A DNA stretch of 64,000 nucleotides from JAIEPW01 sp964471915 (GCA_964471915.1 CAYYID010000016.1:35319-99318), one strand, 5' to 3'; numbered from the stretch's first letter, positions 1-8,223 are shown. Translations and numbers: made by a program. Notes: generated by a model not told the origin, from the letters alone.

Positions 1-902
1 CGGCACGCGCCCGGACCGGTCTGGTGCAGGTACACCAGCGCGCCCGCGCCCTCGCGGGCGATCCGCTCCAGCGACTTCCGGATCAGCTCACCGCACTGGC
101 ACCGCGTCGATCCGAACACGTCGCCCAGCACGCAGTGCGTGTGCATCCGCACCAGCACGCCGCTCTGTCCGGCGACATCGCCGCACACGAGTGCCAAATG
201 CCGTTCGGCGTCGGCGGTGGTCTCGTAGGTCACCGTCCGGAACGCGCCGAACTCCGTCTCCACGCACCCTTCCGCGGCGCGCCTCACCAGTTGCTCGGTC
301 TCCAGCCGGTAGCGGATCAACTGCGCCACCGACACCATCTTCAGGCCGTGCTGCGCGCAGAACTCCTCGAGGTGCGGCATCCGCGCCATGGTGCCGTCCT
401 CGTTCATGATTTCGCAGATCACGCCCGCGGGCTGCAGACCCGCCAGCCGCGCCAGGTCGACGGCGGCTTCGGTCTGGCCCGGTCGCACCAGCACCCCGCC
501 TTCGCGGGCCCGCAACGGGAACATGTGCCCGGGTCGGGCCAGGTCGCGCGGGCCGCTCCGCGGATCGATCGCCACCTGAATGGTGCGGGCGCGGTCCGCC
601 GCGGAGATCCCTGTCGATACGCCCTCGGCGGCGTCAATCGCCTCGCAGAACGCCGTCGAAAAGCGCGACGTATTCACCGGCGACATCAGCGGCAGCCCCA
701 GTTCGTCGCACCGCTCCGGCGTCAGCGACAGGCAGATCAGCCCGCGCCCGTGGCGCGCCATGAAGTTGATGGCCTCCGGCGTCGCAAACTCCGCGGCGAT
801 CGTGAGATCCCCTTCGTTTTCCCGGTCCTCGTCGTCGGTGACGACGATCATGCGGCCGGCGCGCAATTCTTCCAAGGCTTCAGGGACGGTAGCAAAACCC
901 AT
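1..902 (-). CDS. ribBA: RibBA: DHBP synthase / GTP cyclohydrolase II, 3' end cut by window edge
   Basis: Bifunctional riboflavin-pathway enzyme. The N-terminal half makes 3,4-dihydroxy-2-butanone 4-phosphate from ribulose 5-phosphate; the C-terminal half opens GTP. Reading from the ATG at 902-900, residues 16-30 carry the RibB acidic metal-binding loop (DDEDRENEGDL), followed by ARHGRGLICL and the RPGHMFPLRAR motif. The GTP cyclohydrolase II part begins near residue 210, with ETEFGAF and the zinc ligands in HTHCVLGDVFGSTRCQCG. About 300 residues are present and the end runs off the window. No strong ribosome-binding site precedes the ATG and no FMN riboswitch could be recognised in the short leader. 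Identification is firm. Confidence 0.95.
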   Translation of the reverse strand, partial: MGFATVPEALEELRAGRMIVVTDDEDRENEGDLTIAAEFATPEAINFMARHGRGLICLSLTPERCDELGLPLMSPVNTSRFSTAFCEAIDAAEGVSTGISAADRARTIQVAIDPRSGPRDLARPGHMFPLRAREGGVLVRPGQTEAAVDLARLAGLQPAGVICEIMNEDGTMARMPHLEEFCAQHGLKMVSVAQLIRYRLETEQLVRRAAEGCVETEFGAFRTVTYETTADAERHLALVCGDVAGQSGVLVRMHTHCVLGDVFGSTRCQCGELIRKSLERIAREGAGALVYLHQTGPGAC

Positions 903-971
903 AAGGGGAGGTCGAACTTCCAGGATAACCCGGTTCTGGCTCCCGCCCGGCATTGGAACGATCGCCGCCTT

Positions 972-997
972 GGTACTAACACTCGCGCGGTAGTACC
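972..997. promoter_or_regulatory. Inverted repeat GGTACTA-N12-TAGTACC between divergent genes
   Basis: Seven-base perfect arms at 972-978 and 991-997 lie in the 153-bp gap between ribBA (minus) and the 1056 gene (plus). The placement suits an operator for either gene. No regulator is assigned. Confidence 0.35.
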
Positions 998-1055
998 GGG
1001 ACCTGGTTCTCATTTACCCCTGGGGCGCCGCCACACTAACCTAAGCGCTATACCC

Positions 1056-1355
1056 ATGACGCATCAGTTGGCCCAGTATTCGTATCTCCAGTTGCTGGAC
1101 CTGCTCACCACGCTGGCCTTTCTGATGCGCGGCATCCAGGAAGGCAATCCGGTGGTGCGGTGGGCGCTGCAGCTTTCGGCGAACCCCATGGTGGGCCTGC
1201 TGGCCGTAAAGATCCTCGCCGTGCTGCTGGGCGTGTACTGTTGGCGTCTGGGCCGGGAAAGGCTGCTGCGGAGGATGAACTACCTGTTCGCCGCCGTCGT
1301 CGCCTGGAACCTGGTGGCGCTGATCATGGGATCCGTTCCGGGGATGGCCATATGA
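1056..1355 (+). CDS. Small membrane protein, DUF5658-like
   Basis: A 99-residue protein with about three hydrophobic segments (residues 11-25, 45-63 and 76-92) and short basic loops (RLGRERLLRR). The pattern LLDLLTTLAFLMRGIQEGNPVVRW at the N-terminus resembles DUF5658-type membrane proteins, in which a DxxxT helix is followed by a GxxEGNP loop. The open frame extends far upstream, but those codons are antisense to ribBA, so the ATG at 1056 is taken. It overlaps the next gene by four bases (ATGA), so the two are likely co-translated. Function is unknown. Confidence 0.7.
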   Translation: MTHQLAQYSYLQLLDLLTTLAFLMRGIQEGNPVVRWALQLSANPMVGLLAVKILAVLLGVYCWRLGRERLLRRMNYLFAAVVAWNLVALIMGSVPGMAI

Positions 1356-1621
1356 CTCCTCTCCACGTAAACGGGCAGGTCACCTGCCCCGAGGGCAAGC
1401 CGCTGCAGGGCGTCCTGGTGATGGGGCTCGACCTCAACTACTCCGAAACCGACGCCGACGGGCGCTTCTCGCTTACCCGCCCCGAAATGGCGCTGTTCTG
1501 CTGGTACACCGGCTATCGTCCGGCGACGCACCTGCTGACGCGCGAGGCGCAGGAGATCAGGATTGTCATGGCGCCGATCGTTGCGGCCGCCGCCGCCAAG
1601 GCCGCTGGCGCGGGCCAGTAA
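1352..1621 (+). CDS. Small transthyretin-like / carboxypeptidase-regulatory-like protein
   Basis: An 89-residue protein starting inside the stop of the preceding gene (ATGA overlap at 1352-1355). Residues 5-72 follow the carboxypeptidase regulatory-like pattern: VNGQVTCPEGKPLQGVLV, then a TDADGRFSL turn typical of these beta-sandwich folds, then a strand ending EIRIVM. It ends in an alanine-rich tail. No signal peptide is visible, although this fold is usually extracytoplasmic, so it may rely on the membrane protein encoded just upstream. Exact role unknown. Confidence 0.65.
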   Translation: MTPLHVNGQVTCPEGKPLQGVLVMGLDLNYSETDADGRFSLTRPEMALFCWYTGYRPATHLLTREAQEIRIVMAPIVAAAAAKAAGAGQ

Positions 1622-1670
1622 CCGGATTTCCCATCCGCGGACGTTTCAGGGCATCCTAGTAGCTGCCGTG

Positions 1671-2138
1671 GTGCCTTTTCTCCGCCGCCGTCTGTGGGAT
1701 CCGCTGCTCGCCCTGCTCAAGCAGGGGGTGACGCCCGAGAAACTCGCGTTGAGCGTCGCGCTCGGCTGCATGCTCGGGTTGTTCCCGATGCTCGGCACTA
1801 CCACCACGCTATGCGCCCTCGCGGCGCTGCTGCTCCGCCTGAACCTGCCCGCCATCCAACTGGTGAACTTTTTCGTCTATCCGCTACAACTGGCGCTGTT
1901 TATCCCGTTTTTGAAGGCTGGGGCGTGGCTGATCGGTGGACCTCCGGTTTCGGTTGACATTACCCAGGTTTATTCGTTGTTAGCGAAGGACTTCTGGGGT
2001 ACGCTCGGTACCTACTGGTGGGCCAACGTCGGCGCCGTCGGTCTGTGGGCCCTCGCCGCGATGCCGCTCGGCGGCCTGGTGTACGCCCTGCTCGCGCGGC
2101 TGTTCCGCCGCTTCTCCCCAGGACCTGCCGCCGCCTGA
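1671..2138 (+). CDS. DUF2062 membrane protein
   Basis: About 155 residues with the hallmark DUF2062 sequence: a basic start (RRRLWDPLLALLKQGVTPEKLALSVALG) followed by the conserved GLFPMLGTTT and two or three more hydrophobic segments, ending LFRRFSPG. The frame is open back to 1563, but family members begin just before the RRRLxDPL segment. The adjacent GTG codons at 1668 and 1671 are therefore preferred; the start is uncertain. Its TGA overlaps the ATG of the methyltransferase, suggesting one transcription unit. DUF2062 proteins often sit beside lipid or glycan genes; a specific role is not established. Confidence 0.8.
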   Translation: MPFLRRRLWDPLLALLKQGVTPEKLALSVALGCMLGLFPMLGTTTTLCALAALLLRLNLPAIQLVNFFVYPLQLALFIPFLKAGAWLIGGPPVSVDITQVYSLLAKDFWGTLGTYWWANVGAVGLWALAAMPLGGLVYALLARLFRRFSPGPAAA

Positions 2139-3133
2139 TGCTCGATCCGCTCCTGGACCGGGGCTGGGTTCCGGCGCCGCTGCTCCGCTTCGCGATCCAG
2201 CGGCTGTTAGCCCAGCGTCTGCGCGAAGCCGCCGGCGAGGACCGCGCGGCGTTTCTGGCCGCCCGCGCGCAAGGTCCGCTCGCCATCGCGACGGCCAGCG
2301 CCAACCAGCAGCACTACGAAGTGCCCGCGCGGTATTTCGAACTGGTGCTGGGGCCGCGCCGCAAGTACTCGAGTGCGCTGTTTGCCACGGGCCGGGAATC
2401 GCTCGCCACCGCCGAAGAGCAAATGCTGGCGCTGACCGCCGAGCGCGCCGGGATCCGCGACGGGGATTCGATCCTGGAACTGGGCTGCGGCTGGGGGTCG
2501 CTGTGCCTGGACCTGGCCTCGCGGTTTCCGCGCAGCCGGATCCTGGCGGTGTCGAACTCCCATTCGCAGCGCGAGTACATCGAACGGCTGGCGCCGCCGA
2601 ATCTTGAAGTCCGGACGGCGGACATGAACGTCTTCGATCCTGCCGAACGGTTCCGGCGCGTGGTGTCGGTGGAGATGTTCGAGCACATGCGCAACTGGCG
2701 CGAGCTGCTGCGCCGCATCGCCGGCTGGCTGGAGCCGGACGGGACTCTGTTCGTCCACCACTTCTCGCACCGCCGGCACGGCTATCCCTACGAAGTGCAG
2801 GACGCCCGCGATTGGATGGCGCGGCACTTCTTCACCGGCGGCATCATGCCGTCTCATGACCTGCTGGCGGCGCTTCCGGAGCACCTCCAGGTCCGGGAAA
2901 GCTGGCGCATCGGCGGCGAGCATTATGCGCGAACGCTGGCGGCGTGGCGCGCGAATCACGAACGCCGCCGTCGCGACGTTCTCGAAGTGTTTGCGCCGGT
3001 CTACGGACCGGAGGCGGCGCGCCGGTGGTACGAGCGGTGGCGCTTGTTCTACCTCGCCTGCGAAGAATTGTTCGCGTACCGCGGCGGCGCCGAATGGGGA
3101 ATCTCGCACCATGTTTTGGAAAGGGCATCCTAG
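2138..3133 (+). CDS. SAM methyltransferase of the CFA-synthase / coclaurine N-methyltransferase-like family
   Basis: A 331-residue SAM-dependent methyltransferase. Motif I is ILELGCGWGS (residues 112-121). ANQQHYEVPARYFELVLG lies upstream, and VEMFEHMRN, LFVHHFSHR and HFFTGGIMPS lie downstream. These match the bacterial and plant family related to (S)-coclaurine N-methyltransferase and cyclopropane-fatty-acyl-phospholipid synthase. The natural substrate cannot be read from sequence; a lipid or small amine is plausible. The ATG at 2138 overlaps the DUF2062 stop and fits the family N-terminus better than the upstream in-frame start at 2018. The stop lies only 10 bp before the inverted-repeat element that follows. 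Confidence 0.85.
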   Translation: MLDPLLDRGWVPAPLLRFAIQRLLAQRLREAAGEDRAAFLAARAQGPLAIATASANQQHYEVPARYFELVLGPRRKYSSALFATGRESLATAEEQMLALTAERAGIRDGDSILELGCGWGSLCLDLASRFPRSRILAVSNSHSQREYIERLAPPNLEVRTADMNVFDPAERFRRVVSVEMFEHMRNWRELLRRIAGWLEPDGTLFVHHFSHRRHGYPYEVQDARDWMARHFFTGGIMPSHDLLAALPEHLQVRESWRIGGEHYARTLAAWRANHERRRRDVLEVFAPVYGPEAARRWYERWRLFYLACEELFAYRGGAEWGISHHVLERAS

Positions 3134-3143
3134 AACGGTCCTA

Positions 3144-3599
3144 GAACGGGGGCATCCCCCACCATCCCCCGAACTGCGTGAGCCGAACCGCTAAGTTCTT
3201 GCTTCGCAATGCGGTACAGAGCAAATCGTAAGGTCGGGAATTGCCGTCAGTCGCCTTCTGACCGGAATTGTCCGACTTCCGCCCGCGGCGGGCGTTGCCG
3301 CCTCCCTTGGTCGATCCGGACTGGGTTCTCGAACGGGCTCTGCCTCCGCACCACCGATTCTAACGGCTTCCGCGAGCATTCGGCACCGTTCTCGAGTCTG
3401 CCCTAATCCGGCACCGGGATGTCCAACCGCCAACCGCGCCCGGACTCGGCGCGAAGCTCTTCCTGAAAGCGCGGAAGGGTATGAGAACGGTCCAGAGGCG
3501 CGTTCGCGAGGGCGCTGCTCGACCGGTAACTCGTTGTCCGGAAGCAGGATCGGCGAACGGGCCCGCGAGTTCGGGGGATGGTGGGGGATGGCCCCGTTC
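3144..3599. repeat. 456-bp non-coding element with 32-bp terminal inverted repeats (MITE/REP-like)
   Basis: The left end (3144-3175) and right end (3568-3599) are 32-bp inverted copies differing at one base. The repeat begins GAACGGGG and contains two CATCCCCC blocks, ending GAACT. Degenerate AGAACGG copies extend outward on both sides: one more on the left at 3133-3140 and two more on the right up to about 3640. The interior holds an imperfect hairpin (about 3229-3287) but no convincing gene; open frames on both strands look like GC-rich artefacts. The architecture suits a non-autonomous mobile element or REP cluster. No transposase is nearby. Confidence 0.6.
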
Positions 3600-3636
3600 T
3601 CCCCTGGCCCCGTTCTCCCTGGCACCGTTCTCCCGG

Positions 3637-4156
3637 TCAACGTCGCGCCGGCGCCGTGCAACTCCGCTCGAGTTCCGCCGCCCGCGCCGTCACCTCCCCC
3701 TCTGGCGGACCTGCGTGCAGCTCGCGACGCTCGTAGTCGTACAGCAGCGCCAGCGGGAATCTGTCATACGTCGAGTCCGCGGGCCGGCGTGCGACGAACC
3801 GCAGCAGCAGTGCCCGGTTGCCGCACAGCCACCGCTCCTCCGCGACAGAGTCCCAGTCCAGCGGCCATTGGGCTGCCGGAGCTTCCCCGCCGCGGAGCGC
3901 GATCCGGAACCCGGAGCGCAGCGCGCGCGGCACTTCCACCTGAAAGCCCCGGTCGCCGCGTTTGCTCTCCGCGACGGTCTTCCAGTTGGCCGCCAGGAGC
4001 AGCACTGTCACCACAGCCCAGCGCCAGCCACAACAGCGGCCGCGAACGCTGCACGAGACGCCGCTTGCTTGGATTCGTCCCGCGGACGAAGTCGTGCCCG
4101 CAATCGCAGTACAGTGCCGACGGCGGATTCTCCAGGTGGCAATGCGGGCAGGTCAT
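3637..4156 (-). pseudogene. Zinc-ribbon membrane protein, split by a frameshift near 4030
   Basis: Starting at the ATG 4156-4154, the protein opens with a zinc ribbon (MTCPHCHLENPPSALYC then DCGHDF) and a basic linker, and reaches the hydrophobic PLLWLALG. That frame then continues into unrelated sequence. A neighbouring frame supplies WAVVTVLLLAANW, completing a transmembrane helix, and continues for about 110 residues of well-formed soluble domain (FQVEVP, then WPLDWDSV) to a stop at 3637. A single-base shift around 4030 joins the halves into about 170 residues. Either the gene is broken or the assembly has an indel. The family is not recognised. Confidence 0.55.
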
Positions 4157-4201
4157 TCCTCGCCGTCCACTATGCCAGATTGCTGCGCGCAGGCGACGGA
4201 A

Positions 4202-4241
4202 AGTTGACAAAGTCAACAATCGATCGTTGACTTTGTCAACT
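4202..4241. promoter_or_regulatory. 40-bp perfect palindrome made of two nested GTTGAC/GTCAAC dyads
   Basis: Arms of 16 bp (4202-4217 and 4226-4241) are exact inverted copies around AATCGATC. Each arm is itself a dyad: GTTGAC-AAA-GTCAAC and GTTGAC-TTT-GTCAAC. The block lies 45 bp from the start of the minus-strand zinc-ribbon gene and 47 bp before the plus-strand gene at 4289. It could bind a dimeric winged-helix regulator as a tandem site; that is inference. Confidence 0.6.
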
Positions 4242-4288
4242 AATTCTCCCAGTGGCGGACGGGCCGAGATCCTTATAGACTGTCCCTG

Positions 4289-5032
4289 ATGAAACTCGCA
4301 TGGATCACTGTCGCGGCGGCGGCGACACTTTGCGCCGCGGACTTCTGGCTCGCCAAGCCCTACACCGAGTGGTCGGAGAAGGAGACCGGCAAAATCATCG
4401 CCGACTCTCCGTGGGCCAAGCGCGTATCGGTTTCGATCGGCATGCTGCCGCAAAGCGGCAACACGCGGCGCGGCGGACGCGGCGGCTTCGGCGGACCCGG
4501 CGTGCCCTCGGGCGCCGACGCGAGCGGCGGCGCCAGCAATCCGGGCGCCGGCGGGACGGGCAGCTTCGAATCCGGCGCCAACGATAACGCGCTGGCCGCG
4601 CCGACCATCGACTTCACCATCCGCTGGCAGACCGCCGCTCCGGTGAAGCAGGCGCTGATGAAAATGAAGTACGGCGCCGAGACCGCCGGGTCCGACGAAG
4701 CCAAGCAGTTCCTGGCGCAGGAAGAGAAGAACTACGTCGTCGTGCTCTCCGGTTTGCCGCGCATGGCCTTCGGCCGCGGCGGCCCGGAAGCGGCCGAGAA
4801 GTTCAAAAGCTCGCTGGCGCTGCAGCGCAAGGGCAAGGATCCGATTCCCTGCGAGAAGGTCCAGATGGTTCCGCGCCAGGACAAGCTGGAACTCTACATG
4901 GTGTTTCCGAAGGGCGACCCGATCGTGCTCGAGGACAAGGAAGTGGAGTTCGTGGCCAAGGTGGGCGAGAACACGGTGAAGCAGAAGTTCCGGCTCAAAG
5001 ACATGGTGTTCCGCGACAAGCTGGAGCTGTAA
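4289..5032 (+). CDS. Secreted acidobacterial protein of unknown function
   Basis: A 247-residue protein with a signal peptide (residues 1-17, ending CAAD). The mature N-terminus (FWLAKPYTEWSEKE, then DSPWAK) recurs, as I recall, in many acidobacterial secreted proteins of the GWxTD-like type. A Gly-rich low-complexity stretch (about residues 57-95) separates it from a mixed alpha/beta C-terminal region. A TATAGA hexamer at 4274-4279 sits about 10 bp before the ATG, hinting at a very short leader. It lies directly downstream of the 40-bp palindrome, a likely control site, and is followed three bases later by the DNA glycosylase. Function unknown. Confidence 0.7.
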   Translation: MKLAWITVAAAATLCAADFWLAKPYTEWSEKETGKIIADSPWAKRVSVSIGMLPQSGNTRRGGRGGFGGPGVPSGADASGGASNPGAGGTGSFESGANDNALAAPTIDFTIRWQTAAPVKQALMKMKYGAETAGSDEAKQFLAQEEKNYVVVLSGLPRMAFGRGGPEAAEKFKSSLALQRKGKDPIPCEKVQMVPRQDKLELYMVFPKGDPIVLEDKEVEFVAKVGENTVKQKFRLKDMVFRDKLEL

Positions 5033-5035
5033 GCC

Positions 5036-5620
5036 ATGGCGGTGCTGCCGCGCGCCTTTTATGAGCGTCCGGCTCGGGAAGTGGCGCCGGACCTGCTTGG
5101 CAAAGTGCTGCGGCACGGAACGGCCGCCGGGCGGATCGTGGAAGTGGAAGCGTACCTGGGCGAGGCGGATCCCGCGGCGCATGCGGCGAGCGGCCGGACG
5201 GCGCGTACCGAGGTCCTGTATGGCGAGGCCGGTCACGCTTACGTCTACTTGATCTACGGGATGTACCGGTGCCTGAACGTGGTGGCCGAACCGGCGGGCA
5301 CGCCTGGGTGTGTGCTGCTCCGCGCCGTCGAGCCCGTGGCGGGGCTGGCGGCGATGCGGCGGCGGCGCGGCCCGCTGGCGGCGGAGCAACTGGCGTCCGG
5401 ACCCGGGAAGCTCACCCTGGCGCTGGGCATCGAGGCGCGGCACAACGGGCGGGACCTGACGCGCGGGCCGCTGTGCATCGAAGACGCCCCGCGCGCCCCC
5501 GAGCCGGTGGCCGTATCGCCGCGCATCGGCATCACGCGCGCGGCGGATTGGCCGCTACGCTTTTACCTGGAGGGGAATGCTCATGTCAGTGCTCGACCGC
5601 AGAGAATTTCTCGCGGCTAG
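5036..5620 (+). CDS. DNA-3-methyladenine glycosylase (AAG/MPG family)
   Basis: A 194-residue monofunctional DNA glycosylase that excises alkylated purines (base-excision repair). Conserved family blocks are present: ARDLLGK-like PDLLGKVL (residues 18-25), the catalytic-region EVEAYLGEADPAAHA (about 36-50), GHAYVYLIYGMYRCLNVV (about 66-83) and SGPGKLTLALGI. Length is normal for the bacterial family. The end overlaps the start of the following phosphatase by 38 bp, so both are probably transcribed together. Confidence 0.92.
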   Translation: MAVLPRAFYERPAREVAPDLLGKVLRHGTAAGRIVEVEAYLGEADPAAHAASGRTARTEVLYGEAGHAYVYLIYGMYRCLNVVAEPAGTPGCVLLRAVEPVAGLAAMRRRRGPLAAEQLASGPGKLTLALGIEARHNGRDLTRGPLCIEDAPRAPEPVAVSPRIGITRAADWPLRFYLEGNAHVSARPQRISRG

Positions 5621-7154
5621 CGCCGGCGGCGCGCTGGCGGCGGCGACGAAGTGGAACCCGGGTCCCATCAGGCACATTCTGCCGGCGGTGAGCGACCGGC
5701 GAATGCTGGTGAAGGTCTCCTTCACCGAGCCGGTGGAGCGGGCGGCGCTGCGCATCGGGCGGGAGCGCGTGGCGGGCGTGCGCGCGGATTCGCGCGGCCG
5801 TTACTGGTGGTTCGACCGGGGCGGGCTGGAACCCGCGCGCGAGTACAAGCTGCAACTCACCGGGCCGCGGGACCGTCCGCTGGGGGATCCCTGGCCGCTG
5901 AAGACGCTGCCCGCGCCGGGGGACGCTCCGCAGAAGCTGCGGGTGCTGCTCTACACCTGCGCGGGCGGCGACGAGCGCGCGCGGACGCCCAACGGCGTCC
6001 CGATCTTTCTGCCGCTGGCAGCGCGGCAGGCGCTGCTCGACCGCGCCCTGAGCCTCGCGCCGGACGCCGTGATCGCCAACGGGGATCACATCTACTGGGA
6101 CCTGCTGCAGACCGGATCCGCGGCGCGCTACGGCGCGGTGGCCCGGGAAGTGGGCGAGTTCCGCCGCGACCTGCCGGTGGAAGGCACGCCGAACGAAGCC
6201 GTGCTGGATCGCGTGGTGCAGGCCCAGATCGTGGCGCTGTACGGGACGCGGTTCCGCTCCACGCCGGTGTTCGCGCCGTTCGACGATCACGATTACTTCG
6301 AGAACGACGACGCGCTGCCCACGCGCGTGACCTTTCCCCCGGATCCGTTCATGCTGGCGCTGGGCCGCGCGGTGCGGCGCTGGGCGATCCCCGAGTTTCT
6401 GCCCGACGCCAGGCGTCCGGCGGGATTATTGGGCAGTTCCGCGCCGGATTCCCCGCCCGGAACCGCGGAAACGTACGGGACTTTCCGCTATGGGAAGCTG
6501 GCCGAGTTCCTGCTCTACGACTGCCGCCGCGGCATGCGTCTGGACGGGCCGACCGGCGTGTTCGTGCAGCGGGAGGCCGAGGCGTGGCTCGCCGCGCGGA
6601 TGGCCGCGGCCGAAACCAGCCACCTGATCCATGTGCCGAGCACGCCGCCGGCCTGGAGCGCGGGGAAGTGGGGCGAATGGTATCCCGACGTGCTGGACGC
6701 CGGCGGGAAACTGACCACGGCGATTCCGAAGCCGTACTGGCAGGCCGGGTGGGCCGCGCAGCACGACCGCCTGCTGGCGGCGGCGTCCGCGATGCCGGAC
6801 CGCATTCCGCTGTTCGTCTCCGGCGACCTGCACGCGATCGGCGAAGCGGTCATCCGGCGCGCCGGCGCGTTGGACCTGCGGCGGAATCCGGTGATTGCCA
6901 TGCTGGCAGGTCCGGTGAGCACTTCGGGTCCTGGCTGGCCGTCGGCGTTCCGCGGCACGCGGGCGCTGCCCACCGCGCATTGCGAGGTGGAGGAGCGGGT
7001 GCCGGCGATCGAGGAAAACGGATTCCTGATCCTCGACCTGACCCCGGAGGTGATCCACGCGCGGCAGTTCCGGTGGACGCCGGCGGCGGGCGATGCGAGC
7101 CTGCTGCGGCCGTTCCGCGAGATCACGCTGCGGCGGGGCGCGGCCGTCCGGTGA
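5583..7154 (+). CDS. PhoD-like metallophosphatase, Tat-exported
   Basis: A 523-residue protein with a twin-arginine signal (DRREFLAASAGGALAAA, residues 5-20). A Fn3/PhoD_N-like beta domain covers roughly residues 35-110. The metallophosphatase core then shows NGDHIYWD, the DDHDYFEND pair and a late SGDLHAIGEA metal site. This is the layout of alkaline phosphatase D-type phosphodiesterases or monoesterases, which use Fe/Ca or similar metals outside the membrane. The second of two ATGs (5583) is chosen because GGAGG at 5569-5573 has 9-nt spacing to it. Substrate unknown. Confidence 0.85.
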   Translation: MSVLDRREFLAASAGGALAAATKWNPGPIRHILPAVSDRRMLVKVSFTEPVERAALRIGRERVAGVRADSRGRYWWFDRGGLEPAREYKLQLTGPRDRPLGDPWPLKTLPAPGDAPQKLRVLLYTCAGGDERARTPNGVPIFLPLAARQALLDRALSLAPDAVIANGDHIYWDLLQTGSAARYGAVAREVGEFRRDLPVEGTPNEAVLDRVVQAQIVALYGTRFRSTPVFAPFDDHDYFENDDALPTRVTFPPDPFMLALGRAVRRWAIPEFLPDARRPAGLLGSSAPDSPPGTAETYGTFRYGKLAEFLLYDCRRGMRLDGPTGVFVQREAEAWLAARMAAAETSHLIHVPSTPPAWSAGKWGEWYPDVLDAGGKLTTAIPKPYWQAGWAAQHDRLLAAASAMPDRIPLFVSGDLHAIGEAVIRRAGALDLRRNPVIAMLAGPVSTSGPGWPSAFRGTRALPTAHCEVEERVPAIEENGFLILDLTPEVIHARQFRWTPAAGDASLLRPFREITLRRGAAVR

Positions 7155-7161
7155 GGGTTCG

Positions 7162-8223
7162 CTAGACGAAACGTCCGCGCGCGGCGGCCGAGATCTTGCC
7201 CGTGAACAGTTGCAACGGCAGGTGCAGGCGCTGGCTCCAGGCGCTTTCGTCGTGCTCGGCCAGCGGGAAGCCGAAGTGCAGGAAGTTCTGCCCGTAGACG
7301 TAGCCGCGCTGGCTGAGCGCCAGCGACATGGCGAGTCCGACCTCGTAGTTGTCACCCGGCCAGCCGGAATCGAGATAGAACTTCACCTCGCGGCGCGGTT
7401 CGCTGAGCACGCGTTCGATCAGGTCGTCTTTGAGCGAGAACGTGCTCGAGAGACATGCTGCGAAGCCGAAGACCTCGGGGTACTCCCAGGCCATGTAGAA
7501 GGACACGACGCCGCCCAGTGAGGACCCCATGACGCCGGTCTCCTCGGGACGGGTCATGGTGCGCCATCCCGCGTCGACGCGCGGCTTCAGTTCCTCGACC
7601 ACGGCGCGCGCGTAGTTCCGGTAGCCGGGCTTGGTATAGTCCTTCTCGCGCTCCGTGGTGTGGACCCCAACCACGATCACCCGGTCCATGGCGTTCATCT
7701 GGTCCAGGGTTTCGAGCGATTCGTCGACCATCCAGTCGCGGCCGAGGAAGGCCTCTTCGGGGAAGAAGAGGTTCTTGCCGTCCTGCATGTAGAGGACCGG
7801 GTAGCGGCGCAGGGTGTTTTCGAAGTAGCCGGGCGGCAAATAGACCTGGGCGAAGAGCTTGCGCCCGAGGATCCGCGAGTCGAGTTCGATCAGCGGTTCG
7901 AAGGCGCCGGCGCAGCACTCCTGAAAGAGCGGATAGACCTGGCGGACGCCGGGGGAGGTCATGAGGGCCAGCAGGTTGGGTCCGGACGCCCAGCGCCAGC
8001 GCTCGCCGTTGCGGAGGATGGGCTTGAAATAGAGGAACGGGCGCTGGGCGGTAAGGCGGAACGTAAACTCGTGACCGTCGGCGGAGACGGATTCGGGGGG
8101 CATATCCTTGGCCCAATCCAGCTCGGTGCGGAGCAGAATGGTCCCTTTTTCAACAGGATAGACGACCGTCAACGGGCGCGAGAGAGTCTGTTCCGTGCGG
8201 TACATTACGGCAAGATCAATCAT
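7162..8223 (-). CDS. Esterase D-family alpha/beta hydrolase
   Basis: A 353-residue putative serine hydrolase of the Fes/esterase D group (PF00756). An N-terminal beta domain (about residues 1-100) precedes the catalytic part, which contains QVYLPPGYF, RYPVLYMQDGKNLF, the nucleophile elbow GSSLGG and a late AEHDESAW supplying the histidine. No signal peptide is seen. Such enzymes hydrolyse carbohydrate esters or siderophores; the substrate cannot be assigned. The start could also be the downstream ATG at 8202; neither has a good ribosome-binding site. It is convergent with the PhoD gene and divergent from the CpaE-like gene. Confidence 0.85.
   Translation of the reverse strand: MIDLAVMYRTEQTLSRPLTVVYPVEKGTILLRTELDWAKDMPPESVSADGHEFTFRLTAQRPFLYFKPILRNGERWRWASGPNLLALMTSPGVRQVYPLFQECCAGAFEPLIELDSRILGRKLFAQVYLPPGYFENTLRRYPVLYMQDGKNLFFPEEAFLGRDWMVDESLETLDQMNAMDRVIVVGVHTTEREKDYTKPGYRNYARAVVEELKPRVDAGWRTMTRPEETGVMGSSLGGVVSFYMAWEYPEVFGFAACLSSTFSLKDDLIERVLSEPRREVKFYLDSGWPGDNYEVGLAMSLALSQRGYVYGQNFLHFGFPLAEHDESAWSQRLHLPLQLFTGKISAAARGRFV

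Noticed and set aside
24..1055. Long plus-strand frame leading into the DUF5658-like gene
   Set aside because: Codons before 1056 are antisense to ribBA, which has all RibB and RibA motifs.
903..1055. FMN riboswitch upstream of ribBA
   Set aside because: The short leader lacks the conserved RFN-element sequences on either strand.
3191..3661. 156-residue minus-strand frame and plus-strand frames inside the inverted-repeat element
   Set aside because: Composition is Arg/Pro/Gly-rich with no domain, and the frames run through the repeats themselves.
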